NCBI GenBank assembly: GCA_028023455.1
Contig: JAQFVV010006306.1
Coordinates: forward strand, 3,187,001-3,251,000
DNA from: Epiperipatus broadwayi
Lineage: Eukaryota; Onychophora; Udeonychophora; Euonychophora; Peripatidae
Length of the DNA: 64,000 nt
Direction: 5' to 3'
In this document: positions 1 through 11,054 of the stretch, one piece after another
Layout of the letters: each line of letters starts with the position of its first letter
Position numbering within the stretch: position 1 is the stretch's first letter
Notes under the pieces: generated by a model
Told to the model about the DNA's origin: nothing
The model's database searches: none
What the model saw: the letters and a program-made list of their open reading frames with translations, nothing else
Position numbers and translations under genes: made by a program

Positions 1-520
1 ATTCTTTTATTTTTTATAAATAGAAGTGTAAAAATAATAATTAGCCATCTTTAATAATTTCAGGAACAAAACTTTTTTTAAAATTTGTATTAATATGATA
101 AATACGTAAATTATTGTATTAGCCATTATAACTTCTTCTCTTGAATAAGTTTTACTGAAATAGAGTATATTATAACTAACCAGTGTGTATATATAAACAT
201 CAATAATTTTATAAATTTTTGCATAAATCAATATTCATATCAGTAATCATTGTTATTTCATTATTACCTTTTCTAAACGTTATGACCATAATTTTAATTC
301 AAAAGTTATAGGTATAGCCGCAAATTCACTAAATTTAACTGTCAATTTTCAACAAAATAATTTCTCTAGTAAAAATTATTATTATTATTATATCTCCATC
401 TTTTTTTTTAAATTTCTATAATATGCAATTTTTTTTATTCATATTACGTAGATTTTTCCCGCCATTTTTATATCATTTTTGGTTAATATCAGAAAATTGG
501 TTATATTATTGAAAGAATTC
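1..520. other. AT-rich non-coding sequence
   Basis: I see no gene, RNA or repeat boundary here. The sequence is AT-rich with short homopolymer and ATT runs. It is presumably intron or upstream flank of the TRIM9-type gene. Confidence 0.5.
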
Positions 521-684
521 ATTCAATCTCAGAACATTCTCATTCCAATACATGTGCAGACTGAATGAATGGGCATTAATAAATGAAAAGTAAAGTTGTA
601 TTTGCAAGTAAAACGTCTCATTATGAGTCTTCTCACAAATAGTTCTGGATAACGTATTGGAAAGAGAATGTTCTGAGATTGATT
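521..684. repeat. Short inverted repeat, 31-bp arms
   Basis: The arm at 521-551 (starts ATTCAATCTCAGAACATTCT) is the reverse complement of 654-684 apart from a few mismatches. About 100 bp separate the arms. This looks like a small fold-back element or a fragment of one. No target-site duplication was recognised. Confidence 0.6.
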
Positions 685-689
685 ATATT

Positions 690-2725
690 TCTACACGTTA
701 CACATTTAAGCTTGCCCTGTTTTTTCATTCTGCAGCTCACAGTACCGCTATGAATATGAGGCAAAAGACCTCGAAAGCGCTTAGCGTGTAATAATTTCTG
801 TGTATCTTTATAGCTTCTCATTCAAGTGTGGCATACGCTTTGTTAATTTTGTATATTAAGCAGTGGTAAAAAATTGTTTGAATGCTGCTGAAATTAGTAA
901 TATTGTAAGAATTTTATAGCTGCAATTGTTCCATCCAATTTTTTTATTTTTAACATTTACTCGAAATGGTGACTTCGATGTTTCCTGTTCTTCAAAAGTA
1001 TGAAAATTCTTGCCATATATATTTTCAATGTTACCTAATATAACAACCTTATTTATTTTATACCACAGTGAATGTAAATAAGCTGTAGCATTTTCATTGT
1101 TGAATATTTTTACTTGTTTATAAATGTATTGTGTTTCATTATTGTATAGTGCAACTCTGAAAAGAGATACAAGTGGCTTCACATCACTATATCAGTGATC
1201 GAACATTACTTTCTTGTCGATTTTAAAATGAAATGTTTTTGAAAGAATGTTTCACTCTATTTGCTCTACCACAAAGTCATCATTGTAGACTTTAGTGATC
1301 AATTAACACTAGATGATAGTATTATAATCATGTCTCAGACTAATTTCATAGTTATTGACCTTCATGAATGAAAAATTTTGATTTTATCAACAGTAATTTT
1401 TAAATTTTTTATATTATCAAGCTAATAGTCTTAAAATCAAAAATACACTAAGTTTTGAACCCGAGATAACTTTTTTTGAATACTATAGATATGATCCTAA
1501 TCTATTGAATCTTTAAGTGCCTTAGGTTTTATGTTAATTGTAGGAGAATTCACTGTCATCTAGGATAGTATATATATCAATATATTATATGACTTTTTCT
1601 TCTTACATTCAACAACATGTTTAGCAATACATTCTATCTTAAATAATCAGTGTCCTCTAGATGGTAATTTTATATTTACATTTTCTTGCTATTGGTCTTC
1701 CTCAACAAAGGATTTCAGACTTGTATTTACATAGTATCCGTATTCAATTCTTATAATACTATGCTGGTAGTTTGAATTCAAAAACACTATGTTTCTGTTC
1801 TTATATACAATTCAAGCTTAAGAATGGCATGTTCTTACAGTAAACATGAAACATATCAATAAAATATATTGTTATTGGTCTGGTATCAGATTAGTATAAG
1901 TATATACGCAAGATATATTGAGTTCATAATCATATTCTGTTTTTAAATTTTCTAGAATGTACAGATGCATTAAAACTAAACTCAGCGCTAACAATAGGTT
2001 AGTAACCAGAAACTAAGTTTGGGATATCAATATATCTAATATTCATTTATGTAGTAAACAGAATAAGATACCTATAAAAAGATGTGTTCAATATCAAAAA
2101 ATTCAAATTCTGGTGCCTGGAACCAAAATACTTTAATTTCCTTATCAAAATCACTTGCTAGTCATTTCTTTTCACAGAGAATGGCACATAGTTTGCCATA
2201 AGTCTAACAAAACAATATATCATGTTCTATTCCAGTCTCCTGCTCATCTTACAGAAATATCATTGAGTCGATTACTAAATCGTGCATTTCCTCTATTTCT
2301 ACTCTCATTGATAACATGAAATGGGACCTTTTCTCTTCAATTAGGATTACTACTTACCTTTATGCTTACCCTTTGGGTCCTAAGATGGCATTCTTGCTTC
2401 AACCCTACATCTAGAAAATTACAATCACTGTTTTACAATAAAGTTTCAAAAATTAAAAAGAGAGGCAGGGTGCTTGCCCCTCCAGACATTATTGATGTTA
2501 CATGGAGCCTGGTATCTCTTCTGGTCCCATTATAAGTAGATAGTTCCTTTTCTCATTTTTTTTTATCTTTGTATGCTTTTGCTTATGTATTTATAAAATA
2601 TATGTTTTACAATCTACACCCCATTGTATTTTGTCTGTTCTTTTACGATATGCTTTATAATATCTAATTGAATTTCAAATCATTTTTTCCAAGTTCGTTT
2701 TTCTCTTTTTTTTTTCTGGAAAAAA
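690..2725. other. No recognisable feature
   Basis: AT-rich sequence without a convincing open frame, RNA gene or repeat. The short frames at 633-821 and 856-1182 (minus) have biased composition and no family resemblance. Confidence 0.4.
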
Positions 2726-2730
2726 AAAAA

Positions 2731-2844
2731 GGATGTGTGTCAAGCGTTGGTGGACGAGTGGTCAGCACAGCTGCCTTACACGCAGTTGTCCGGGTCCTTC
2801 CCGGCCGATGCTTTGACACGTGAATAAAAAAAAAAAGGATGTGT
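2731..2844 (+). mobile_element. tRNA-derived short SINE with duplication
   Basis: A tRNA-like body at about 2744-2812 starts GCGTTGGTGG and has a box-A-like D arm. Its anticodon-like hairpin has stem CTGC/GCAG around loop CTTACAC. A T-arm with CCGGG/CCCGG follows, then TTGACACGTGAAT and a poly(A) tail of about 11. GGATGTGT at 2731-2738 recurs right after the tail at 2837-2844 and reads as the target-site duplication. The element is only about 95 bp, shorter than most SINEs. A functional tRNA is unlikely because the T loop is altered (GGTCCTTCC). Confidence 0.75.
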
Positions 2845-2845
2845 T

Positions 2846-3779
2846 CAATATGTCAAAAATTAAGCACAATATTTTAATGCTATATTTAATTATCTGTCTC
2901 AAAATCCATATTATTTCTGTTTCCAAGGAGATTTTTTATTTTGTAGCACATATATATTTGCTACCGAATTCAACTTAAAATAAAAAAAAATTATTGTTAA
3001 AATCTTGTGAAAATGAGCAATCTAAGCTAGTCGTCGTCCCACCACCCCCATTTCAAAAATTCAATGCAATTTTTACATTCGACAGTGAATTTTTAAAAAA
3101 TTTGCGATGGTAATTTGAGTATTGTTTCCACTTGGGTTCCTTTATTCATTCGTTTGGCAGTACTTACAGTTTTCAATTTCAGTACTTGATCTAAGAAATT
3201 ACAATTCGTCTGTCAATAATTAATAATTAGCACTCAAAGTCTTTTAGTATTATTATTATTTTAATCATTTTTAAAAAGAAAATGGATAGCAATTTGTCAT
3301 CAGTGATTAACGTTAGACTTTTTACAGTTCTTTCTTTCCAATCTTTTTGAGCCAATGATTGGCAGTAACTTAAATCTATTTTAGTTTATTAGTCAACGGG
3401 ATGAATGCATAGCTTTCAACATTAATTTCTGTTTTCCCTCAAAGTCGAGATATTAACTTTTCAGCTGTATACATTTTTAAATCTTTGATCTGCCTGAGTT
3501 TTTTGTTCAATTATATTTAAACTTTATAGCAACCAGATGGAAATATTTTTAGATTTTTTTTTTTTATAGTAACTTTTATCTCTGAAGGTTTTTTTAAATC
3601 CTGCCATACGTATCTTTAATGTTATTTACAACTTTATATATAGAGATGCTCCTGAAAATATTTTATTTTAATAGATCAGCATTCAAACCCTTATATCCTA
3701 TAAGTTCATAATATTTATAAAAGAGTTCGTATATATCTTTTTTAAACAGCATCTGAGGAAAAATTTATATGTGAAACTA
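2846..3779. other. No recognisable feature
   Basis: AT-rich non-coding sequence with T-runs and a short CCACCCCCA stretch near 3042. No coding or repeat structure was identified. Confidence 0.4.
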
Positions 3780-3780
3780 A

Positions 3781-4128
3781 ATTCATATGGTTTTGCAAGT
3801 TATCATTGTCAACCATTATCGACCCACTGCAGGATAAGGTTTCTCCAAGTTCAACCCTTCTTCTCCAATATCTAGCTTCTCTTCTCCACATCGCACCAGC
3901 ACATCTTATTTCATTCATCCATCTCACATGTGATCTCTTTCTAGGTCTTTTACAATCTCTTGAAATTCAGTTTAAAATTTCAATTGTTCATCTATTATCA
4001 TCTCTTCTAGCAATATGTCCAGCCCAATGCCACTTCAGTCTCTTAATTCTTTTAATGGTGTCAGTGTTCTCTCACCCATATATTTTGTTATAGATCTCTT
4101 ATTGTTACTCCTAACATACCTTTCTCCA
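3781..4128 (-). mobile_element. RTE-like LINE 3' end, copy 1
   Basis: Read on the minus strand, this encodes the C-terminal tail of a non-LTR retrotransposon polyprotein. The fragment RWMNEIRCAGAMWRREAR at about 3870-3927 resembles the R-W-DEI--AG--W-R-A tail found after the reverse transcriptase in RTE/BovB-like elements. Upstream, near 3950-4080, codons for the usual R-RW-EIL-W-PRD-KR-R stretch are degraded. It is 5'-truncated. It lies directly before a second copy with the same boundary (ATTCATATGGTTTTGCAAGT), so the two form a tandem pair with a period of about 349 bp. Confidence 0.7.
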
Positions 4129-4480
4129 TTCATATGGTTTTGCAAGTTATCATTTTCAACCATTATCGATCCACTGCAGGGTAAGGTTTCTCCAATTTCA
4201 ACCCTTCTCCAATCTCTAGCCTCTCTTTTCCACATCGCTCCAGCACATCTTCTTATTTTATTCATCCATCTCACATGTCATCTCTTTCTAGGTCTTTTCT
4301 AGCAATATGTCCAGCCCAACTCCACTTCAGTTTCTTAATTTTTTTAATGATGTTGGTGTTCTCTCACCCATGTATTTTGTTTTAGATCTCTTCTTGTTAC
4401 TTCTAACATACTTCTCCATATATCGTTGAGTGGTCTGAAGTCTCTATATTGCACTTCTGTTAAATGTCCAAGTACTAAAG
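4129..4480 (-). mobile_element. RTE-like LINE 3' end, copy 2
   Basis: This is a second minus-strand copy of the neighbouring LINE tail, with RWMNKIRRCAGAMWKREAR encoded at about 4216-4272. Relative to copy 1 it lacks the internal segment between the GGTCTTTT and CTAGCAATATG motifs. It extends further into the LINE body (to about 4480). It is non-functional. Confidence 0.7.
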
Positions 4481-4534
4481 CAGAAATATAGTAATAAGTA
4501 TGATTATTTTATTAAGAATAAAATTTGAAGTACT

Positions 4535-4535
<1 letters not shown>

Positions 4536-4575
<40 letters not shown>
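4536..4575. repeat. (AT)n microsatellite
   Basis: An uninterrupted AT dinucleotide run of about 40 bp. Confidence 0.9.
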
Positions 4576-4578
<3 letters not shown>

Positions 4579-4714
4579 TTGGCATGCTTTAAAAAAATAA
4601 TATATAAAAGAAATTATTTTTGTATGGTTTATATTACCATCTATCATTGCAAAGATAAAGATACTGGAAACATTCCATTTAAAGATGATCTGAAGATTTT
4701 GAAAATAAGATGAT

Positions 4715-4834
4715 AAGATTAGGTGTCCAGTCGAGAGGTGAGGACCGCTGCTTTACAAGCAGTTGTGTCCCGGGTTAGCGGGTTCGCTTCCCGGCTGATG
4801 CTATGACACATGAGAAAAAAAGATTAGGTGTCCA
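4715..4834 (+). mobile_element. tRNA-derived SINE, perfect 15-bp duplication
   Basis: A body of about 90 bp (4730-4819) has a box A-like start (GTCGAGAGGTGAGGACCG). The anticodon arm is CTGC-TTTACAA-GCAG. The box B region is GGGTTCGCTTCCC, followed by CTATGACACATGAG and a short A tail. AAGATTAGGTGTCCA occurs exactly at 4715-4729 and 4820-4834, a perfect 15-bp target-site duplication typical of LINE-driven insertion. Related copies lie at 2744, 30572 and 36541. Confidence 0.88.
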
Positions 4835-5349
4835 ATTAATATGTTCTTCAGCCTAGTAGATATAGTGATATTTAATTTACTATTCTAAGTACACATCTTC
4901 ATTGAATTACGCATGAAAAATGGTTTAATGATAACAGATTTTCTAAAAGTTATTTTGCATTAATTGTGAGTATAGTTGTTGTGGAAGAGGTAGATCTTAT
5001 TAATATTATAAATTCTCATTAACATTTCTTGAAAAAGGGTGCAATTTTTATAATGTATATTGAGAGAACTTCAATTGAAGAGGCTATTAGAAGTCTCAGA
5101 AAAAAATTTGCTGCAGAAGCTAAATGCCACCACTGCAAAATATCACTAGAATATGTGTGATGTATAAGGAAATATTTAAGTTTGATGGATTTATTTTTCT
5201 ATTTGTAGTTTGTTTGTTGTTGTTGTTTTGATGTTAGAATGACCATATTTATTTAAGAATGATTTCTAATTATCTATTAATGCAATGCACACTGAGTTCT
5301 TGATTTATGTGAAGTTTAGTTTTAGAAGAAAGATTAAAATTTGTGTATA
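4835..5349. other. No recognisable feature
   Basis: AT-rich non-coding spacer between the SINE and the hAT-type element. It contains a short GTT repeat near 5205-5228. Confidence 0.4.
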
Positions 5350-6956
5350 ATGTAGATCAGTGGTCTTCAACTTTTTCACACCTGTGGACCGGCAAAAATA
5401 AGGATAAGATTTCGCAGACCGGCAGAAGTTTACAGATAAATTTTCTTAAAGATGTAACCTGCTTAGCCTTAAAATAAGCATAATTGTTATAACTGACCAA
5501 AACAGCACACTAGTTATTGTGTATTGTAATGGTGTTGCTTACCTTCACATGCTGAACACTCTTTTTCGAGTTGCGCAGTCATACTGCTACAGAAAACAGT
5601 ACAATAACAATCGTTCTCATTAATGTGCTTGCATTTCTATATTTATTATTTCATTGTTAAAGCATGCAAGAATAAAATGTTATTCACCTGAATGTTGAAA
5701 AAGTCAAAAGTTTTGATCTTATTTTAATTTTTTTTTGGGGGGGGGTGGGTTGAAAAATACTTTGTCATCACTGAGACAAAAGATAGAGACCAAAGTTATT
5801 TTTTGTTTGTTTTTATTTTTAAAAAAAGGTAACAGAAATTGGTTTTAAAAATAAAAGTTTTAGTATTTTAGCGGTATACAAATAAAGCCAAAAAAAATAT
5901 CGCCTTATAGGCCAAAAAAAAGTGGGCGTATTTTTAAACAAAACAAAAAAAGAAAACGAAACTTGAAAAAGTCAAAAGTTTTGATCTTATTTTAATTTGG
6001 GGGGGGGGGGGTGGATTGAGAAATACTTTGTAAAAGTTAGAGACAGAAATTTTTTGGTTGTTTTTCTTTTTAAAAAAGGTGATAAAAATTGATTTCAAAA
6101 ATAAAAGTTAAAGCCAAAAAAGATCTTATTTTAATTTTTTTGGGGGGAGTGGGTTGAGAAATACTTTGTCTTCACTGAGACAAAAGATAGAGACAAAAGT
6201 TATTTTTGGTTTGTTTTTATTTTTAAAAAAAGGTAATAAAAATTGGTTTTAAAAATAAAAGTTTTAGTATATCAGCGGTATACAAATAAAGGCAAAAAAG
6301 ATATCGCCTTATAGGCTAAAAAAAAAAGTGGCCGTATTTTTAAACAAAAAAAAAAACTGAAACTTGAAAAAGTCAAAAGTTTTGATCTTACTTTATTTTG
6401 GGGTGGTGGGGGTGTATTGAGAAATACTTTGTAAAAGTTAGAGACAGAACTTATTTTTTGGTTTTTATTTTTAAAAAAAGGTAATAAAAATTGATTTCAA
6501 AAATAAAAGTTAAAGCCAAAAAAAAAAATCGCCGTATAGCCAAAAAAAAAAACACTAAAAATGAAATATTAAAAGAGAGAGAGTAGAAAAAATTTAAGAG
6601 ATCAAAAAAAGTCACGTTACATTTTATTGTTTTAACAACGCTGACAAGCGGCCGTGATTGGCTATCAAAAGACAACCGGAGTTTGTATAATAAAAAACTT
6701 TTTTCTACCCCCCCCCCCATAAACATCTGTGATAAATAGAAAAACAAATTAATTTATGTATGATTGATTAGATTTTGTTTTTGTTCTGTTTATTTTTTTT
6801 TAATCGGGTAAAAATGCAATGAAAAAATAAATAAAAATTGTTTATATTAATTAAAAGTTTAAAATCTTATTATTTTATTACAAACTTTCTTGCCAGTCTA
6901 GCGTGGACCGGCAGAAAACTTCTGCGGACCGGTGGTTGAAGACCACTGATGTAGAT
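5350..6956. mobile_element. hAT-type non-autonomous transposon, 1.59 kb
   Basis: The element body is 5358-6948. Its ends are CAGTGGTCTTCAAC and the inverse GTTGAAGACCACTG. Subterminal GGACCGGCAGAA motifs occur at both ends. ATGTAGAT flanks it on both sides (5350-5357 and 6949-6956), an 8-bp target-site duplication diagnostic of the hAT superfamily. No transposase is encoded. The interior is filled with T/G-rich tandemly duplicated units. Mobilisation would need a transposase supplied from elsewhere. Confidence 0.9.
5694..6530. repeat. Internal tandem duplication within hAT element
   Basis: AAGTCAAAAGTTTTGATCTT recurs at about 5701, 5970 and 6370, with a truncated form at about 6120. The pattern is a two-part unit of roughly 410-425 bp repeated twice (5694-6119 and 6120-6530). 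Each part has a poly-G run, a GAAATACTTTGT motif and an A-rich end. Confidence 0.75.
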
Positions 6957-7152
6957 GATTAATAAAATTCCATCACTGTCAGAATGATAAAAACTTAATT
7001 AGGTGTCCTTGTTTTGTTTGTTTGAATGGTCAAAGAAAATAATAAGCAACTAAAAAAATTTCTTAAATGTTTATTTTTAAAATGTAGGTTTTAGCATTCA
7101 AGTTTAAGATTAGTATTTTTATGAATTATATTTCATTTGCTCCTACATTACC

Positions 7153-7725
7153 ATATAGTACAGGGGTGGCCAAACTTTTAGACATTGGGAGCAACTTTTT
7201 TGATGTACCTGAGGGCGACTACATTTTTTTCAGGGCTTTGAACCAGAAACCAGGAAAAAAAATGTTATTTTTTCCTGAATGAAAACCGGAATGGAAAAAA
7301 TAATCGGCCAAAGACCTGGTTTTTTTTTAAATGTACTTACGAATTGGTATTTTCTTTTTTACAAGGGCTTTTTAGCTACTCACAAATATTGCTGAGGTTT
7401 TTAGAAGATTCTTATGAAATGATGATTTTTTTTTTCTATAAGATACAAAATATCAAAGACATTTTACTGTGACTACTATTAAATTAATTCAGCTTCCTCA
7501 AGTATTACAATTTGTGCATGTCACTTTATGAAATATTTATTAAGTTACCTATAAATAGTTATCTTCTAGAGCTGATCCTGAATTTTAAAAAAAATTCAAT
7601 TAAAAAAAAGAAAATTATTGTTTTAGAATTGTAGTTAAAATAAATTAGATGCAAATTTTACAAAAAAAAAATTACATGGTCAACTGCCAACCGCGATTGA
7701 CGTTTTGGCCACTCCTCATATAGTA
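7153..7725. mobile_element. hAT-type MITE, 557 bp
   Basis: The body is 7161-7717, with ends CAGGGGTGGCCAAAC and GTTTTGGCCACTCCTC (imperfect inverse). The 8-bp duplication ATATAGTA lies at 7153-7160 and 7718-7725. CAGGGGTGGCCAAAC is a common hAT terminus. The interior is AT-rich and non-coding. Confidence 0.88.
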
Positions 7726-8695
7726 TATCTCATTTAAGCTGCTTCTCAGTGACTCATATATATAATAAAATACTTTTTGCTCAAACTAAATGGCATAAAA
7801 TATATAAATCAACAAACTAATACTACAGTACAACACTTTAATATTTACTACCAATTTTTGTCATTCTTGATATATATTAGGATGATTGTGTGTTAATATA
7901 TACTTTATATCCAACTTGATATTATCTTAGTCTTCTTATTTCATTAATGATTAACTTGATCATTTTTTGGTCATCTCACATTTAATACTCGCAAAGTTCA
8001 TTTTTTTGGTGCAGAAATTTCATAGGAACTCCCAAACATTAACCCATATTGATTTTTTTTTAAAATTTAAGATATTAATTGTCAAGTTAAATGTAATTAT
8101 AATTAAAAAATTAATCAAAAATTGGGTAATATCTTCTATCTAGATGTTTAACTCCATTTATTTTTAAATTGATAATAGAAGAGATCATAGAATTCTGGAT
8201 TTATTATATAAAAAAAAACTTGTCTTAACTAAATATACTTTCTTAATCTGTGTTCATTACCATATATTAATTAAAAAAAAGATGAATTTTATTACTCTTG
8301 ATCAGTTATTTTGACAAAGGATAGTCAAACTAGTTAATTGATGGAATTCCAAGGTTCCAACTGAAATCAGAACATTATAATCAATATAAACAATCATATT
8401 ACTACATAGAACAATAAGCCTTTCCCTACTACTGTGAACAATCCTGTCTTATTACTATCTTTTATATTTAAATACTTTATCTTTTAAGAAAATAACTTCT
8501 TTGGTAGAAATCATCTTGCCTCCAGTAGAATCCATCAAATCATTAACTGTTACAACTATTATTTATTGTTTAAGTATAAATGGGGTTTTTATTCATATTT
8601 TAAATATATGGATGTTTATGAAAACTTATCTCGTTATACTTTTTATAGTAATATATCCATAGTCCTAGTTGTATTAAATCACCAAACATCATATG
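7726..8695. other. No recognisable feature
   Basis: AT-rich non-coding sequence. The short plus-strand frame at 8566-8808 runs into the family B repeat and shows no protein-family resemblance. Confidence 0.4.
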
Positions 8696-8699
8696 ATCA

Positions 8700-9131
8700 C
8701 TATTCTTTATGCTTACGCAGAGGCAAAACTCCATACAGTAGCACCACTCAGTGCAAGCCAAAGTTACCAATGGATGCAAGGCAGCAAAAAGTATGGATGC
8801 TGAACTGAGTTCAGATCTGTGTGACTACACAAGCTAATGAATGAGCTTCGCTTGAAAACATTATTGTGATTTCATTGTGGACTCAAATCTTTATAGTTAG
8901 CTAAAAAGATAAAAGTTGGATGCTGGAGGGTTGCATTAGAGCCTAAGATCTAGATGCAGGGTTCTCTGATTTAAGGCTCCTCACTGATGAAAGCGACAAG
9001 CTAGAAACTAATCTGGTGATATTGGATGAGTAGGCACTGGGTAGCGATTTTATGAACAAACCTTGCATCCATTGATTACTCTGGCTTTCACTGAGTGGTG
9101 CTACTGTATGGAGAGTTTTGCCTCTGTGTGT
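8700..9131 (+). repeat. Family B hammerhead-like repeat unit
   Basis: This is one copy of a dispersed unit also found at 23.6, 27.6-28.2, 28.7, 39.3-39.9 and 63.0-64.0 kb. Shared blocks are AAGATCTAGATGCAG, the hammerhead-like core, GGATGAGTAGGCACT, GCATCCATTGATTACTCTGG and GGTGCTACTGTATGGAG. The first 80 bp (GAGGCAAAACTCCATACAGT...) is the unit's end in inverse orientation, so the copy is flanked by inverted ends. It is non-coding. Confidence 0.75.
8978..9019 (+). ncRNA. Hammerhead-like ribozyme motif, family B
   Basis: The order is stem I strand TCCTCA, core CTGATGA (8984-8990), a short stem II AGC/GCT-like arm weakened here by GCGACAAGCT, then GAAAC (9004-9008), a 2-bp stem III and C9013. 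TGGTGA follows as the stem I partner. The arrangement fits a type I hammerhead with minimal stem III. Here stem III (ACTAAT) and one stem I pair are broken, so activity is doubtful. Confidence 0.45.
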
Positions 9132-9134
9132 CCT

Positions 9135-10205
9135 ATTTATAATTAAATATATTGATATATTTGGAATATATAAGATTTGTGCAAAATAAATCACAAAAGC
9201 AGTGTCTTTTTTTATCTTCAAATTTATATATTTTTTTTTTGTTTTACTTAAAGTGCTTCAACAAATAAACTCTAGTATTTATATTTTACACAAGTTTTTA
9301 AACGTCACATTACACACAATCGTATTATTGTTATAATGGATTACGCAAAAAACATAGATTTGCTACGTACGTAATGCAAATTGAAGTTTTAAAATGGTTG
9401 CATCACATTGAAAATCGCAAAAATAAATATTTGCTGAAGAAAGCTTTTCTGTATTATTATTTTTAGTATATATACAATTGATGCTGTTTATATAAAGATA
9501 TTCTATTTTATATTATTCTGTGTGATTTATTTGAATAATCGAAATAATAAAATATAAATTTATTCAGTTTTATTTCTTAATTTTAATTTTATTTATTATT
9601 ATCCATTTTACTTGTTTGATTCTATGTTTCATTTTGTTTAATCATTAATTTGAAAATCAATCACTTTATCTAAGTATATGATTTTATAATTTAAAGTTTA
9701 TTTTAAAGATCATAAAATCTATAGTTTGGCAAGTTATTTTTAACGCTCATTTCTGAATAACAATCCCCTGCTGTTGCGGGATTTCAAGTGACTCTTTATG
9801 TTCGGATATGCCTCTACAAACTGTCTGTATTAAACATTCTGGAATTATTAAATGAATATATTATAAAGAATGAATATTTGTTATCATTGATTTTGAATAT
9901 CAATACATCTTAAAATATCTTTTTAAATAACCGGCAGTTGATTTTTCTAGTAATTCTAAGATAAAATGTATTAAAGCAAAACAAAAAAATATTGATGCAA
10001 TAATGAATTTTTATTCTCTTTACATAATATTTAACCTCTTATAAATTTGATTTGATTTTATTAAATTTATATACAACTATCTATTTGAGGAGGAGGGGGT
10101 AGAAATGTTGTAAGAAATAAATCAACACTGCACTCAATCTTACATCAATCTATTTGCAATATACAAACATTGGATAACTATTTTCTCCACAACTGCACTT
10201 ATTTT
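9135..10205. other. No recognisable feature
   Basis: Highly AT-rich non-coding sequence without repeat ends that I can define. Confidence 0.4.
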
Positions 10206-10206
10206 C

Positions 10207-10775
10207 TTAATGCCTAGGGTGACCAGACTAGTTCCATCGAAAATTGGGGCATAACGACCAATCACGCATTGCGCCCTTTTTTAATAAAACTCCATTCCTG
10301 TGTATATTCATCGTTGTAAGTACACTTCCTCTTTGGCATATTATCTATTGTTTAAGATTATTAATATTCTTATTAATTTTATTACTACAGAAAATTAATA
10401 TCAACAAAGAACTGGTAAAACTACACTGTCAATCAAAGCAGGTACAAAGTGCATTTCAAATGTTAGCCTACGAAAATCCAACTGTGCATGCTCAAAGGTG
10501 AGGTTGGATGCAAGAATACATCTAGCTTGAGAACCCGGTCATATAATGTAATAGCAATCTTTGTTTTGGCAATAGAATTTGTCAGAAGTTTTTATAATAT
10601 TACTGTAGAGACTGAAATGGACAGAGAAGACCTTTTTGCAATGAATTATGTATGTAAGACAAATAATAATTATGAGTATTTTAAAATTGGGACATATCAC
10701 AGTCCCAAAAAGATATTTCAGGGATACTGGGACATTTTATCAAAAATCGGGACATCTTGTCGCCCTATTAATGCC
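10207..10775. mobile_element. hAT-like element, 553 bp, 8-bp duplication
   Basis: The body is 10215-10767. It starts TAGGGTGACCAGA, and its end CTTGTCGCCCTA gives TAGGGCGACAAG on the other strand. TTAATGCC lies at 10207-10214 and 10768-10775 as an 8-bp duplication. Near the right end GGGACATATCACAGTCCC and further GGGACAT motifs form subterminal repeats. Two short open frames (10244-10501, 10488-10832) overlap but resemble no transposase. Assignment to hAT rests on the duplication length. Confidence 0.7.
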
Positions 10776-11054
10776 TTTCTTCATATTAATTGTGAAGATA
10801 TGTTTGAAATTTGGGAAGATCCTTTAAAATGATGATGAAAAATTATTAGTTTATGAATTCTAGCTTGAAGCAAAAAATAATAATGATCTATTTAAGCGTA
10901 TATGCATGAATGAATATCTTTTTGCTATATTATAATTCAATTTAAATTACCAAAATTACCCTTTCCTTTATTTTTGCTGTAATATATTATATAAATCCAA
11001 TTTAGCCAAACCACTTTAAACATTTTTTTAGCAAAAATATTTTTATTGTACATA

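Noticed and set aside
2744-2812. Functional tRNA-Val gene (TAC-like anticodon loop)
   Set aside because: The T loop is disrupted, a poly(A) tail and target duplication are present, and the same sequence is dispersed.
4129-4302. Host gene ending in RWMNKIRRCAGAMW
   Set aside because: The sequence recurs at five loci on the minus strand and matches the C-terminal tail of RTE-like LINEs.
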